Of a DNA stretch of 38,414 bases, positions 20,739-27,284 are shown one piece after another (within the stretch, counting starts at the first letter, position 1; every line of letters starts with the position of its first letter). Source of the DNA: a virus. Under the pieces are notes generated by a model, which made no database searches, was not told the origin of the DNA, and saw nothing but the letters and a program-made list of their open reading frames with translations. The DNA lies in IMG/VR virus record IMGVR_UViG_3300025942_000014, positions 1 to 38,414 of that record; one strand, given 5' to 3'. The translations under genes were made by a program, and so were the position numbers.

Positions 20739-22450
20739 CCGCGGCGCAGGTCTCCCTGTTTCAGTCCGCGCCGATGCTGCGCGATCTGCGCCACGAGGCG
20801 AAGAGGCGCACGCCGCGCCCCTACCAGCGGGCCACGATCGACACCGCGATCGCACAGTACCGCCAGGGCCTGCGCTCGACGCTGGCAGTGATGGCGACGG
20901 GGACGGGGAAGACGTTCACCGCGTCCCAGGTCATGGCGGCCACGCTGGCCAAGGGCGGCGCGTGCCTGTGGCTGAACGAGCGGGACAACCTGGTCACGCA
21001 GATGTGCCAGGAGCTGCCCGGCATGCTCGGCGTCGACGTGTACCGCGAGCAGGGGCCGATCCGGGCGCTGCCATCGGCACGCGTGGTGGTGGCCACGGTG
21101 CAATCGATGACCGAGGCACGGCTGAAGACGTTCGACCCGGCGAAGTTCAGCCTCATCGTCTGCGACGAGGCGCACCACAGCGTCACGGCGAGCTATCGGC
21201 GGGTGCTGGCCTACTTCGAACGGGCCCGGATCCTGGGGTTGTCGGCGACCCCGCAGCGGCTCGACGGAAAGGCGATGCAGCTGGTGTACGAGGCGACCTG
21301 CGCCGACTACATGATGGGGCCCGCCATCGCCGACGGGTGGCTTTGCGGCGTTCGCGTGGTTCCAGGTCACCAGCGCCTCGACTTGTCGAAGCTGAAGAAG
21401 TCCGGCGACGACTACACCGACGACGCGATCGCGGGACTGCTCACGCCCGAGGTGCTGAAAGGGATGTGCAAGGACATCCACGATCTGCACGAGGGTCGCC
21501 GCGGGGTGAGCTACTGGCCGCGCGTCGAGATCGCCCACGTGGCGGCCAAGACGCTCAACGTGATGGCGCCTGGGAGCGCGCGGGCCGTCGACGGCAGCAT
21601 GTCACGCGACGAGCAGAAGCAGGTCTTCGACGCCCACAAGTCCGGCCAGTTCATGCACCTGTGCAACTGCGGCGTGGTGGTCGAGGGCTACGACGACAAG
21701 GGGATCGCGTACATCTACCAAGGCCGCCCGACCCGCAGTATCTCGCGCCACATCCAGGAGATGGGCCGGGGCGCGCGACCCTCCGAGGACGCGAACATTG
21801 ACGCCTACGCGACGGCGGAAGAGCGCCGGGCGGCCATCCGCGCGAGCTCGAAGCCGGACGCCCTGATCCTGGATGCGGTCGGCAACCTCGGTAAGCACGC
21901 CGTAGCGGACCCGATCGATGCGCTCGCCGGGAAACTCGACGACGAGCCCACCAAGAAGCGGGCGCGCGAGATCTTGGAGCGCGACGGGGGTGGCGACGTT
22001 GAAGGGGCACTGGAGGCCGCACGGCGACTGTCCGACGGCGAGCGGGAAGCCGAGGCCCGACGCGTGGCGCGCGTCCAGGCGGCTCAGTTCGCGTGGGGCA
22101 AGGCGGTGGACCCGTTCGCGGCCTTCGGGCTCGCGCCCCAGGCGGACGTGCCTGGCCCGCTGGCGCCGCCGCCCTCGATGAAGATGCGTCGCTACCTGTT
22201 CGGGAAGATGGGCACCTGCCCGCCGACGCTCACCGACGCGGACGCGCAGCGCCTGTCGAAGACGATCCGTGCGCGCGAGCGGGCGGGCCTCGCCGACCTG
22301 AAGACGGTGCAATGGCTCAGCCGTCACGGCATCGCAGGGCAGCGGATGTACCAGGAGACGGCGAACAAGGCGCGCGCCGCCATCCTGGCGAAGCGCGACT
22401 GGTCGGAGGTCGAAGCGATCGTGTCGGGCCGCGCGGGGGAACTGTATTGA
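20735..22450 (+). CDS. SF2 DNA helicase, DEAH type (571 aa)
   Basis: All main superfamily-2 motifs are visible: Q-like RPYQ (28-31), Walker A ATGTGKT (54-60), Ia-like LNERDNLVTQ, Ib-like VATVQSM, DEAH (144-147), SATP (170-173) and motif VI EMGRGARP (about 340). The C-terminal 150 residues (VEGALEAARRLSDGE, YLFGKMGTCPP and on) resemble the extension of phage RecG/UvsW/DEAD-like replication helicases. It unwinds DNA at the expense of ATP and is followed at once by the primase-like gene, so the pair probably forms the replication-initiation machinery. GTG start, 4-bp overlap with the previous gene (GTGA). The next gene overlaps it by TTGA. Confidence 0.85.
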   Translation: MTAAQVSLFQSAPMLRDLRHEAKRRTPRPYQRATIDTAIAQYRQGLRSTLAVMATGTGKTFTASQVMAATLAKGGACLWLNERDNLVTQMCQELPGMLGVDVYREQGPIRALPSARVVVATVQSMTEARLKTFDPAKFSLIVCDEAHHSVTASYRRVLAYFERARILGLSATPQRLDGKAMQLVYEATCADYMMGPAIADGWLCGVRVVPGHQRLDLSKLKKSGDDYTDDAIAGLLTPEVLKGMCKDIHDLHEGRRGVSYWPRVEIAHVAAKTLNVMAPGSARAVDGSMSRDEQKQVFDAHKSGQFMHLCNCGVVVEGYDDKGIAYIYQGRPTRSISRHIQEMGRGARPSEDANIDAYATAEERRAAIRASSKPDALILDAVGNLGKHAVADPIDALAGKLDDEPTKKRAREILERDGGGDVEGALEAARRLSDGEREAEARRVARVQAAQFAWGKAVDPFAAFGLAPQADVPGPLAPPPSMKMRRYLFGKMGTCPPTLTDADAQRLSKTIRARERAGLADLKTVQWLSRHGIAGQRMYQETANKARAAILAKRDWSEVEAIVSGRAGELY

Positions 22451-23259
22451 CCTCCGCGCCGGCGTGGGCGGTGCTCGAGCGGCGGGGCGATCTCGTCAGC
22501 ATCGGGGAGCGGCGCTACATGTGCGTCTGTCCGGCGCACAAGGACGACAAGCGCAGCCTGCAAATCACGGGCGGCGACACTGGCGCGCTCCTGCTCAAGT
22601 GCTTCGCCGGCTGCAAGTTGGACGACGTCCTGTCGGCGCTGGGGATCACCATGCGCGACCTGTTTGCGCCGTCGGTGGAGCGGAAGCCCACTCCAGCCCC
22701 GGCCCCCGTGAAGGTGGTCGCGCAGTACGACTACTTCGACGAGGCCGGCGTGCTCCTGTACCAGGTGCAGCGCCTCGATCCGAAATCGTTCCGCCAGCGC
22801 AAACCCGATGGCACAGGCTGGTCCTACAAGCTCGGCGACGTCCGCCGCGTGCTGTACCGGCTGCCCGAGTTGCTGGCGGCCCCCGGGCGCCCGGTGCTGC
22901 TCGTCGAGGGCGAGAAGGACGTGGACAACCTGCGCAAGCTCGGCCTGCTCGCTACCACGATCGCCGGGGGGGCTGGTGCGTGGCGGCCCGAGTACGCCGA
23001 TTCGTTGAGCGGGCGGACGGTGATCATCCTGCCGGACAATGACGAGCCGGGCCGTCAGTTCGCAATGCAGGCGTCGACCTGGCTGCTGCGGTCGCTGATC
23101 GTGGTGCTGCCTGGCCTGCCCGAGAAGGGCGACGCATCCGACTGGATTGCAGCGGGGGGCACCGCCCGGCAGCTGGGCGAGCTCGCCCGCGCGGCGGCAC
23201 GGGCGAAGATCCGCAACGCCGAAGAGATAGCGGCCGCGCTGGGGAAGGCGGCGGCATGA
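22447..23259 (+). CDS. DNA primase-like protein with zinc finger and Toprim domain (270 aa)
   Basis: The N-terminal zinc-binding module has CPAH (residues 28-31) and CFAGC (52-56), as in CHC2 primases. A Toprim domain follows: VLLVEGEKDVDNL (about 148-160, catalytic Glu) and ILPDNDEPGRQ (about 193-203, the DxD motif). There is no helicase domain; at 270 residues it is shorter than DnaG or T7 gp4 and relies on the SF2 helicase encoded upstream. The start is TTG at 22447, overlapping the helicase stop (TTGA), preferred because the zinc-finger region begins soon after. It primes lagging-strand synthesis; no DNA polymerase gene is present, so the host polymerase is presumably used. Confidence 0.8.
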   Translation: MTSAPAWAVLERRGDLVSIGERRYMCVCPAHKDDKRSLQITGGDTGALLLKCFAGCKLDDVLSALGITMRDLFAPSVERKPTPAPAPVKVVAQYDYFDEAGVLLYQVQRLDPKSFRQRKPDGTGWSYKLGDVRRVLYRLPELLAAPGRPVLLVEGEKDVDNLRKLGLLATTIAGGAGAWRPEYADSLSGRTVIILPDNDEPGRQFAMQASTWLLRSLIVVLPGLPEKGDASDWIAAGGTARQLGELARAAARAKIRNAEEIAAALGKAAA

Positions 23260-23498
23260 GGTTCCCGTATGAGGTGCCCAACTACTCAGACTTCCGCACC
23301 GGGCTCGACTTCGCGACCGTGCGACAGATGCTGTGGGTCCACAACGACGATCCGAAGACCTGGCGCTACAAGCGCCGCCGGACCGTCCTCGGCTTTTGGC
23401 GACAACTGAAGCAGCAGCTCTACGCGCAGCTGCTCGACCAGGCCGAGACCAGCGAGCCCCCCCCAATGACCCGCCTTTCTGAAGGGAGCGAGCAATGA
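23256..23498 (+). CDS. Hypothetical basic protein (80 aa)
   Basis: MRFPYEVPNYSDFRTGLDFA and then MLWVHNDDPKTWRYKRRRTVLGFWRQLK: aromatic and basic, no Cys. The pattern VRxMLW-x6-P-x-TWR-x-K/R-R-x-VLG is familiar from other phage genomes, but I cannot name the family. ATGA overlaps at both ends. A C8 tract near the 3' end (23457-23464) could slip. Confidence 0.55.
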   Translation: MRFPYEVPNYSDFRTGLDFATVRQMLWVHNDDPKTWRYKRRRTVLGFWRQLKQQLYAQLLDQAETSEPPPMTRLSEGSEQ

Positions 23499-23578
23499 CC
23501 ACGAGAGACCTGACCGAAGCGGTGTTATGGGTCGCGGTCCTTTGGGGCTGCGTCGCGATGGGCTGGTGCCAGCCATGA
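23495..23578 (+). CDS. Membrane micro-protein (27 aa)
   Basis: MTTRDLTEAVLWVAVLWGCV, then AMGWCQP: one hydrophobic helix after a short polar start. The upstream AAGGGAG is a good Shine-Dalgarno, and ATGA overlaps link it on both sides, which supports translation despite its size. Function unknown. Confidence 0.5.
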   Translation: MTTRDLTEAVLWVAVLWGCVAMGWCQP

Positions 23579-24021
23579 GCAAGTCCAGCAACCAGGAGGT
23601 GGCCACGCCGCGCGAATTCCTCGACGCGTTCGAGCAGCGTTTCGGTCGCATCGGCTTCGACCTGGCGGCCAACGCGGACAACAAGGTCGTGCCGTTCTTC
23701 TACGGCCCCGGCTCTGACCTGGGCGAGGACAGCCTGCGCGAGGACTGGACGCTGGTGCGCGAAGGTCCGCTGTGGCTCAACCCGCCGTTCAAGACGATCG
23801 CGCCCTGGGCACGGAAGGCAGCCGGCGAGTCGACGCACGAGCCGATCGCGATGCTGGTGCCCGCCGCGGTCTGCACCGGCTGGTTCGTCGAGCACGTGGC
23901 GCCCTTCGCGTACGTGTTCGAACTGACGCCGCGGGTCTTCAGCACACAAATCCGGGACTGCATCCTGGCGATGTTCACGCCCGAGGGCTACGTGGGCCGC
24001 GAGACGTGGAGGTGGAAGTGA
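23575..24021 (+). CDS. dam: DNA N6-adenine methyltransferase, phage Dam type (148 aa)
   Basis: A short phage Dam-like methylase: the N-terminal EVATPREFLDAFEQRFGRIGFDLAAN contains the S-adenosylmethionine site (FDLAA), and the catalytic tetrapeptide NPPF is at residues 69-72 (LWLNPPFKTIAPW). MLVPA and a terminal W-rich end follow, as in the family. It probably protects phage DNA from restriction. The ATG overlaps the micro-protein stop (ATGA). Length is normal for the family. Confidence 0.85.
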   Translation: MSKSSNQEVATPREFLDAFEQRFGRIGFDLAANADNKVVPFFYGPGSDLGEDSLREDWTLVREGPLWLNPPFKTIAPWARKAAGESTHEPIAMLVPAAVCTGWFVEHVAPFAYVFELTPRVFSTQIRDCILAMFTPEGYVGRETWRWK

Positions 24022-24257
24022 AGCTGCCGATCGTTGTGCTGCGCCACTACCGGAATTCGTGGGACGCTGCGATCTGCGGTGCGCGCGGAAGCCGGCTGAC
24101 GTTCGTCATGCAGCGCAAGGCCATCACCTGCCCGCGATGTTTCGAGCAGTTGGCGGCGCTCTCGCTGAGGCGACCCGGGCAGATCAGGGTGCAATGGGCG
24201 GCTCGCACGAAGGCGATGCGCAGCCTGCCGTCGGACTTCAGAAGGCTGCCGGAATGA
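24018..24257 (+). CDS. Small protein with CPRC motif (79 aa)
   Basis: KLPIVVLRHYRNSWDAAICG and then QRKAITCPRCFEQLAAL: a CPRC half of a zinc ribbon preceded by a single Cys. The C-terminus is basic (RTKAMRSLPSDFRRLPE). GTG start overlapping the Dam stop (GTGA). Probably nucleic-acid binding; no family recognised. Confidence 0.5.
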   Translation: MKLPIVVLRHYRNSWDAAICGARGSRLTFVMQRKAITCPRCFEQLAALSLRRPGQIRVQWAARTKAMRSLPSDFRRLPE

Positions 24258-24304
24258 TTCTTGACATTGCCGCGCCGCGCCTGCCACTGCGGGATTTCAA
24301 GTGA
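24254..24304 (+). CDS. Possible 16-residue micro-ORF in the overlap chain
   Basis: MILDIAAPRLPLRDFK is bounded by ATGA on the left and GTGA on the right, so it bridges its neighbours in the translational-coupling chain. Its only support is that arrangement; it may serve coupling and not make a functional product. Confidence 0.3.
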   Translation: MILDIAAPRLPLRDFK

Positions 24305-24462
24305 CCCGCGCAGTGAAGCCCGAGAAGACAGAGCGCAACGCCCAGGTCGTGGCGGCCCGTGCGGCTGGCTGGACGGTGTCGCAGATTGCCGAGGCGGCGC
24401 ACCTTGCACGGTCACGCGTGCGGGCGATCCTGGCGATGCAGCGGCGGCGGGCGGCGCGATGA
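24301..24462 (+). CDS. Small HTH protein (53 aa)
   Basis: A compact helix-turn-helix fills most of the protein (about 16-43: VAARAAGWTVSQIAEAAHLA followed by RSRVRAILA), resembling resolvase/sigma-like minimal HTH units. It ends in Arg/Ala. GTG start in a GTGA overlap, ATGA at the end. It could regulate the switch from early to late genes or the start-anchored elements, which is inference only. Confidence 0.6.
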   Translation: MTRAVKPEKTERNAQVVAARAAGWTVSQIAEAAHLARSRVRAILAMQRRRAAR

Positions 24463-24737
24463 CCTGCCCGGAGTGCCACGGCTCGGGTTACGTCGCGCCG
24501 GCCGATGGTGCCAGGTACGCGCATCGGTGCCCGACGTGCACGGTGGTGAGCAAGAAGGCCTCGAGCAAGCGCCAGATGCCCCGGAAGTCCATGGCCGAGC
24601 TCGGCCGGGAAGCGGACGTAGCGCTGGCCCGCGCGAATCAGATTGTTCGCCAGTCGGCCACTGAACAAGCAGCCGCGAGACAGCAAATAGGTGCGGCGAC
24701 AAAGCCGCGTACTGGAGGGGGACCCGCGCAAAGGTAG
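24459..24737 (+). CDS. Zinc-ribbon small protein, last gene of early operon (92 aa)
   Basis: Two CxxC pairs (TCPECHGSGYV and RCPTCTVV, residues 2-26) form a DnaJ-like zinc ribbon. A basic helix follows (KKASSKRQMPRKSMAELGRE), with a Gln/Ala-rich end. It probably binds nucleic acid. The stop codon lies inside the loop of a hairpin (CGCGC 24725-24729 with GCGCG 24741-24745), the first of several structured elements of the following gap. Confidence 0.6.
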   Translation: MTCPECHGSGYVAPADGARYAHRCPTCTVVSKKASSKRQMPRKSMAELGREADVALARANQIVRQSATEQAAARQQIGAATKPRTGGGPAQR

Positions 24738-25016
24738 AAAGCGCGTGAGCATCCGACGCCAGGAAAGCCTGGGCTGCATCGGAGCTGGCAAGAGTTGGGT
24801 GTTATCGCCACGCGGCTGGTCACCCGAGGAAGGCCGAAGCTATTCCGAGCTGGTGCAGCAGCTGCCTGGATGCACTCCCCTCTGACTCCGCACCGAAGAA
24901 TAGTCCGAGATGACCACCAGTCAGGAGACTGGAAGGTAGCTCGGTCTCTGGCCGGAGCATGAAAGTAGTCAAGTAAGCTTGACTATCGCGCTGGGCCCTG
25001 CCACATGCGGATCTGA

Positions 25017-25047
25017 AGCACCGATTCGTGAGAACGCCGGTGCTTTT
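25017..25047 (+). terminator. Terminator-like hairpin overlapping the class A element
   Basis: AGCACCG (25017-25023) pairs with CGGTGCT (25038-25044), a perfect 7-bp stem with a 14-nt loop, followed by TTT so that the stem ends in a T4 run. The 3' arm contains the GTGC of the class A copy (25030-25049). It could end early transcription or attenuate entry into the late genes. Confidence 0.45.
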
Positions 25048-25049
25048 GC
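25030..25049 (+). promoter_or_regulatory. Class A element before gene at 25050
   Basis: GAGAACGCCGGTGCTTTTGC abuts the ATG at 25050. It is the most divergent copy but retains AAC-N4-GTGC and the spacing. Confidence 0.6.
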
Positions 25050-25460
25050 ATGAGCGAGAAACAGGTCAGTCCGCGACAGGCCGAGCAACGCAAGCGCGTG
25101 TTGCCGCCGCATCTCTGGAAGCCGGGTCAGTCGGGCAATCCCGGTGGCAAGAGCCGGCAGCGCATCGAGCTGCAAGCGGCCATCGAGAAGATTCACGCCG
25201 GCCCACTGGCGTTGGCTGCCCTCGATCGCCTGCGCCTCATCGGCATGGGCGTGACGACCTTCGGGCTGCGGCAGCTGCCCGCCGAGGACAAGGTGCAGGT
25301 CGCCGCTCTCGTGGCGTACCTGGATCGCGTCGGTGCGCACGTGCCGAAGCGCAAGGAAGAGGACGAGAAGCCGCTGGCCGACCTGTCGCCCGAGGAGATG
25401 GACGAGCTGGCGCAGGAACTGGCGCGCAAGGCCGAGGCGAAGCGGAGCGAGGTGTCTTGA
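25050..25460 (+). CDS. DUF5681-type protein, probable terminase small-subunit partner (136 aa)
   Basis: The signature LPPHLWKPGQSGNPGGKSR (residues 18-36) is that of the DUF5681 family, regularly found next to phage terminase genes. A helical C-terminal part rich in Glu/Lys follows (EEDEKPLADLSPEEMDELAQ). It probably recognises DNA or assists packaging. The ATG is abutted by the class A element. The stop overlaps the next TTG start. Confidence 0.65.
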   Translation: MSEKQVSPRQAEQRKRVLPPHLWKPGQSGNPGGKSRQRIELQAAIEKIHAGPLALAALDRLRLIGMGVTTFGLRQLPAEDKVQVAALVAYLDRVGAHVPKRKEEDEKPLADLSPEEMDELAQELARKAEAKRSEVS

Positions 25461-25999
25461 GCATTCCCGAGCGCCTGCGCCGGGAGTGGTACGGCAAGCT
25501 CAAGGCGGCCGGGTTCGAGGACATCGAGACCGGCGACGAGCACAACGGCCTGCTCAAGACCGACAAGCGGTTCCAGGAAGGGCACGAGAGCGCCGACGAG
25601 GCCCAGGCCGAGTATTACCGGCTGGCCTCGGTCTTCCTGCACGAGCACCGGTGGCAGTTGTCGCGCGACCAACGGATCTGGGCAGCACACGCCGAGGGCG
25701 TGCCGATGCGCGAGATCGCAAAGCGCTGCAAGACCTACGTGCGCCTGGTGCACGCGACCGTCAACCGGCTGCGCGCCATCATGCTGGCCACGCCCAAAAC
25801 GCACATCGGCCGGCCCAAGGTGCCAGGTGGGCGCAGCAGCGTCACCGCATGGAAGCTTCAGGTGCGGTTGACCGACGCCGAGACCGAGGCGCTGCACTGG
25901 CTTGCTGGTGAACTTGGCGTGCCCGCGCGAGAGGCCGCGCGCCACGCGATTCGCCTTTTGGTATCCCAGAAGTCGGGGAACGGGCGTGCTGCTGCATGA
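25457..25999 (+). CDS. DNA-binding protein with HTH and ribbon-helix-helix-like domains (180 aa)
   Basis: An N-terminal helical part (SIPERLRREWYGKLKAAGFED) precedes an HTH (about 80-105: IWAAHAEGVPMREIAKRCKT and following YVRLVHATVNRLR). The C-terminal segment KLQVRLTDAETEALHWLAGE with LGVPAREAARHAIRLLV (about 133-170) looks like a ribbon-helix-helix dimerisation/DNA-binding unit. It could be the terminase small subunit proper, recognising the packaging site upstream, or a late regulator. The TTG start overlaps the previous gene's stop (TTGA). Confidence 0.6.
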   Translation: MSIPERLRREWYGKLKAAGFEDIETGDEHNGLLKTDKRFQEGHESADEAQAEYYRLASVFLHEHRWQLSRDQRIWAAHAEGVPMREIAKRCKTYVRLVHATVNRLRAIMLATPKTHIGRPKVPGGRSSVTAWKLQVRLTDAETEALHWLAGELGVPAREAARHAIRLLVSQKSGNGRAAA

Positions 26000-26175
26000 G
26001 CGAGAACAGCAAGGAGAAACTGCGGCGCGTCCTGTTCGTGGGCTGGATTGGGCCGCCGGCTGAGACTGCCAAGCAAGCCCGCGATGCCATCGCTGATGCC
26101 GTGGCGGAAGCGCTGGCCGGAGAGTACGGCGACCTCGACTGGATTCGTGACCTGCCCGTCAAGGCCGAGCCATGA
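25996..26175 (+). CDS. Small hypothetical protein (59 aa)
   Basis: MSENSKEKLRRVLFVGWIGP is followed by PAETAKQARDAIADAVAEAL and GDLDWIRDLPVKAEP, a helical protein with no recognised motif. ATGA overlaps at both ends tie it into the packaging operon. Confidence 0.5.
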   Translation: MSENSKEKLRRVLFVGWIGPPAETAKQARDAIADAVAEALAGEYGDLDWIRDLPVKAEP

Positions 26176-26591
26176 GCGCCCTGCCGATCGCGGTACGCCT
26201 TGCCCGCGCCGCTGACCTGGCGTTCATTCGCAACAGCTGGCTGCGGAACTACCACGAGCACGGCCACCTGAGCCACGTGCCGAACGGCGTGTTCTTCTCG
26301 GATGCCGGGCACTGGGGCGTGGTGGACAGGTGCCTCACGGGACCGCGCGTGGTGCTGGTCGCGCATCCCGAGGGAGACGAGGACACGATCCTCGGCTGGG
26401 TGTGCGCCGAGTTGGACGTGCTGCACTACGTGTACGTCAAGGCCCCGTTCCGCCGGCTGGGCATCGCCCGCACATTGCTGGGCCAATACAAGCCCATGGC
26501 CACCTGCACTCACTGGACGCCGGTGATTCGCGAATGGGCGAGCCGCGGCCGCGCCTACACGTTCAACCCCTATCTACTGGAGCGAGCATGA
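26172..26591 (+). CDS. GNAT-family acetyltransferase-like protein (139 aa)
   Basis: The fold is recognisable from IAVRLARAADLAFIRNSWLR (6-25) and, in particular, from the acetyl-CoA-binding motif A: LHYVYVKAPFRRLGIARTLL (about 77-96, with the R-x-x-G-I/x-A loop). GNAT-like proteins beside terminase genes occur in several phage groups; the substrate is unknown and may be a host or virion protein. The ATG overlaps the previous stop (ATGA). Confidence 0.7.
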   Translation: MSALPIAVRLARAADLAFIRNSWLRNYHEHGHLSHVPNGVFFSDAGHWGVVDRCLTGPRVVLVAHPEGDEDTILGWVCAELDVLHYVYVKAPFRRLGIARTLLGQYKPMATCTHWTPVIREWASRGRAYTFNPYLLERA

Positions 26592-26830
26592 AGATCCTCG
26601 GAGCAAAGTTCAAAGACACCGTCCGCATCCCTGGCCCACGACCCACTGAAGAGCTGTCCGCGCGCACCAGCAAGGGCGTCGAGATTGACCAGGTAGGCGG
26701 CCTGCTGGTCGTGTCTCGCACCGACGGCGGGCGGGTCCATTCGGTGGGCGTCCCGCTGTCCAACGTGGCGTACGTCGAGTTTGAGGCGACCGAGGCCGAG
26801 GACGTGCCGGCGCCGAAGGCCAAGAAGTGA
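26588..26830 (+). CDS. Small beta-rich hypothetical protein (80 aa)
   Basis: MKILGAKFKDTVRIPGPRPT and then VEIDQVGGLLVVSRTDGGRV, followed by VGVPLSNVAYVEFEA and an acidic/Lys tail (EAEDVPAPKAKK). The 'x-VPLSNV-x-Y' segment is like small SH3-like phage proteins. ATGA at the start, GTGA at the end. Function unknown. Confidence 0.5.
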   Translation: MKILGAKFKDTVRIPGPRPTEELSARTSKGVEIDQVGGLLVVSRTDGGRVHSVGVPLSNVAYVEFEATEAEDVPAPKAKK

Positions 26831-27012
26831 AGCTACGCGTGGCAGCCCCAGCCGAAGAGCTGGCGTCGCTTCTCTGCATCGCCGCCGAAGCCCGCGAAAT
26901 GTCTCCGCGCGAGCGCCGGGAGTGGGCGGTTGACGTCGCGGCGGCGGTTGCCGCTGTGAACGGCGCCGTGGCTGCCGTCTGCCCCGACGACGAAGAGGAC
27001 GGGTCGTGGTGA
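26827..27012 (+). CDS. Small helical hypothetical protein (61 aa)
   Basis: KLRVAAPAEELASLLCIAAEA, REMSPRERREWAVDVAAAVAA and an acidic end (CPDDEEDGSW). GTG start in a GTGA overlap. No family recognised. Confidence 0.45.
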   Translation: MKLRVAAPAEELASLLCIAAEAREMSPRERREWAVDVAAAVAAVNGAVAAVCPDDEEDGSW

Positions 27013-27281
27013 ACGAGGAAGGCGAGGCGTTCGCCAACCTGACCGCGCTGATGCGCCGGCTGGTGCTGGCCGGCCGGTCATCGTTCGGCCATGGCGTCCG
27101 CGTGCGGGACCACGCCCGAGCGTCGTGCGACATGTGCAACGCGGTCGTGCAGGCTGAGATCTTCCTGCGCGAGGCGGACGAGTTCGAAGCGAAGCAGGCG
27201 GTGGTGGCCGAGACGGTGCGCGACCCTGCGATCGACGCGGCGATCATCTCGGCCGCCGAGCAGGTCGCGAAGTTCGGGTAG
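27006..27281 (+). CDS. Small hypothetical protein upstream of terminase (91 aa)
   Basis: Helical, with one CDMC pair (about 41-44: HARASCDMCNAVVQAEIF). The GTG start overlaps the previous gene by 7 bp. Terminase follows after 3 bp. A role in packaging is suggested only by position. Confidence 0.45.
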   Translation: MVNEEGEAFANLTALMRRLVLAGRSSFGHGVRVRDHARASCDMCNAVVQAEIFLREADEFEAKQAVVAETVRDPAIDAAIISAAEQVAKFG

Positions 27282-27284
27282 CCC

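Larger units (their letters stand above)
24738..25049 (+). ncRNA. 312-bp structured intergenic region before the packaging genes (ncRNA or cos/pac candidate)
   Basis: No gene is seen in it. It contains an unusual series of inverted repeats: AGC-A-TCCGA with TCGGAGCT (24748-24786) enclosing CCAGG-AAAG-CCTGG; GGGTG with CACCC (24797-24825); GTGCA with TGCAC (24853-24875); CCAGTC-AGGA-GACTGG (24917-24932); TAGTCAAG-TAAG-CTTGACTA (24966-24985). AAGAATAGTCC recalls one core box of group I introns, but the rest does not fit. Position just before the terminase-associated gene also suits a packaging site. Structure is seen; function is not known. Confidence 0.45.

Noticed and set aside
24880-24915. 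Group I intron core (AAGAATAGTCC resembles the S element, with GACT upstream)
   Set aside because: Only 14 nt separate the possible P7 strands, too little for P3' and P8, and no matching P and Q elements or exon junction could be found.
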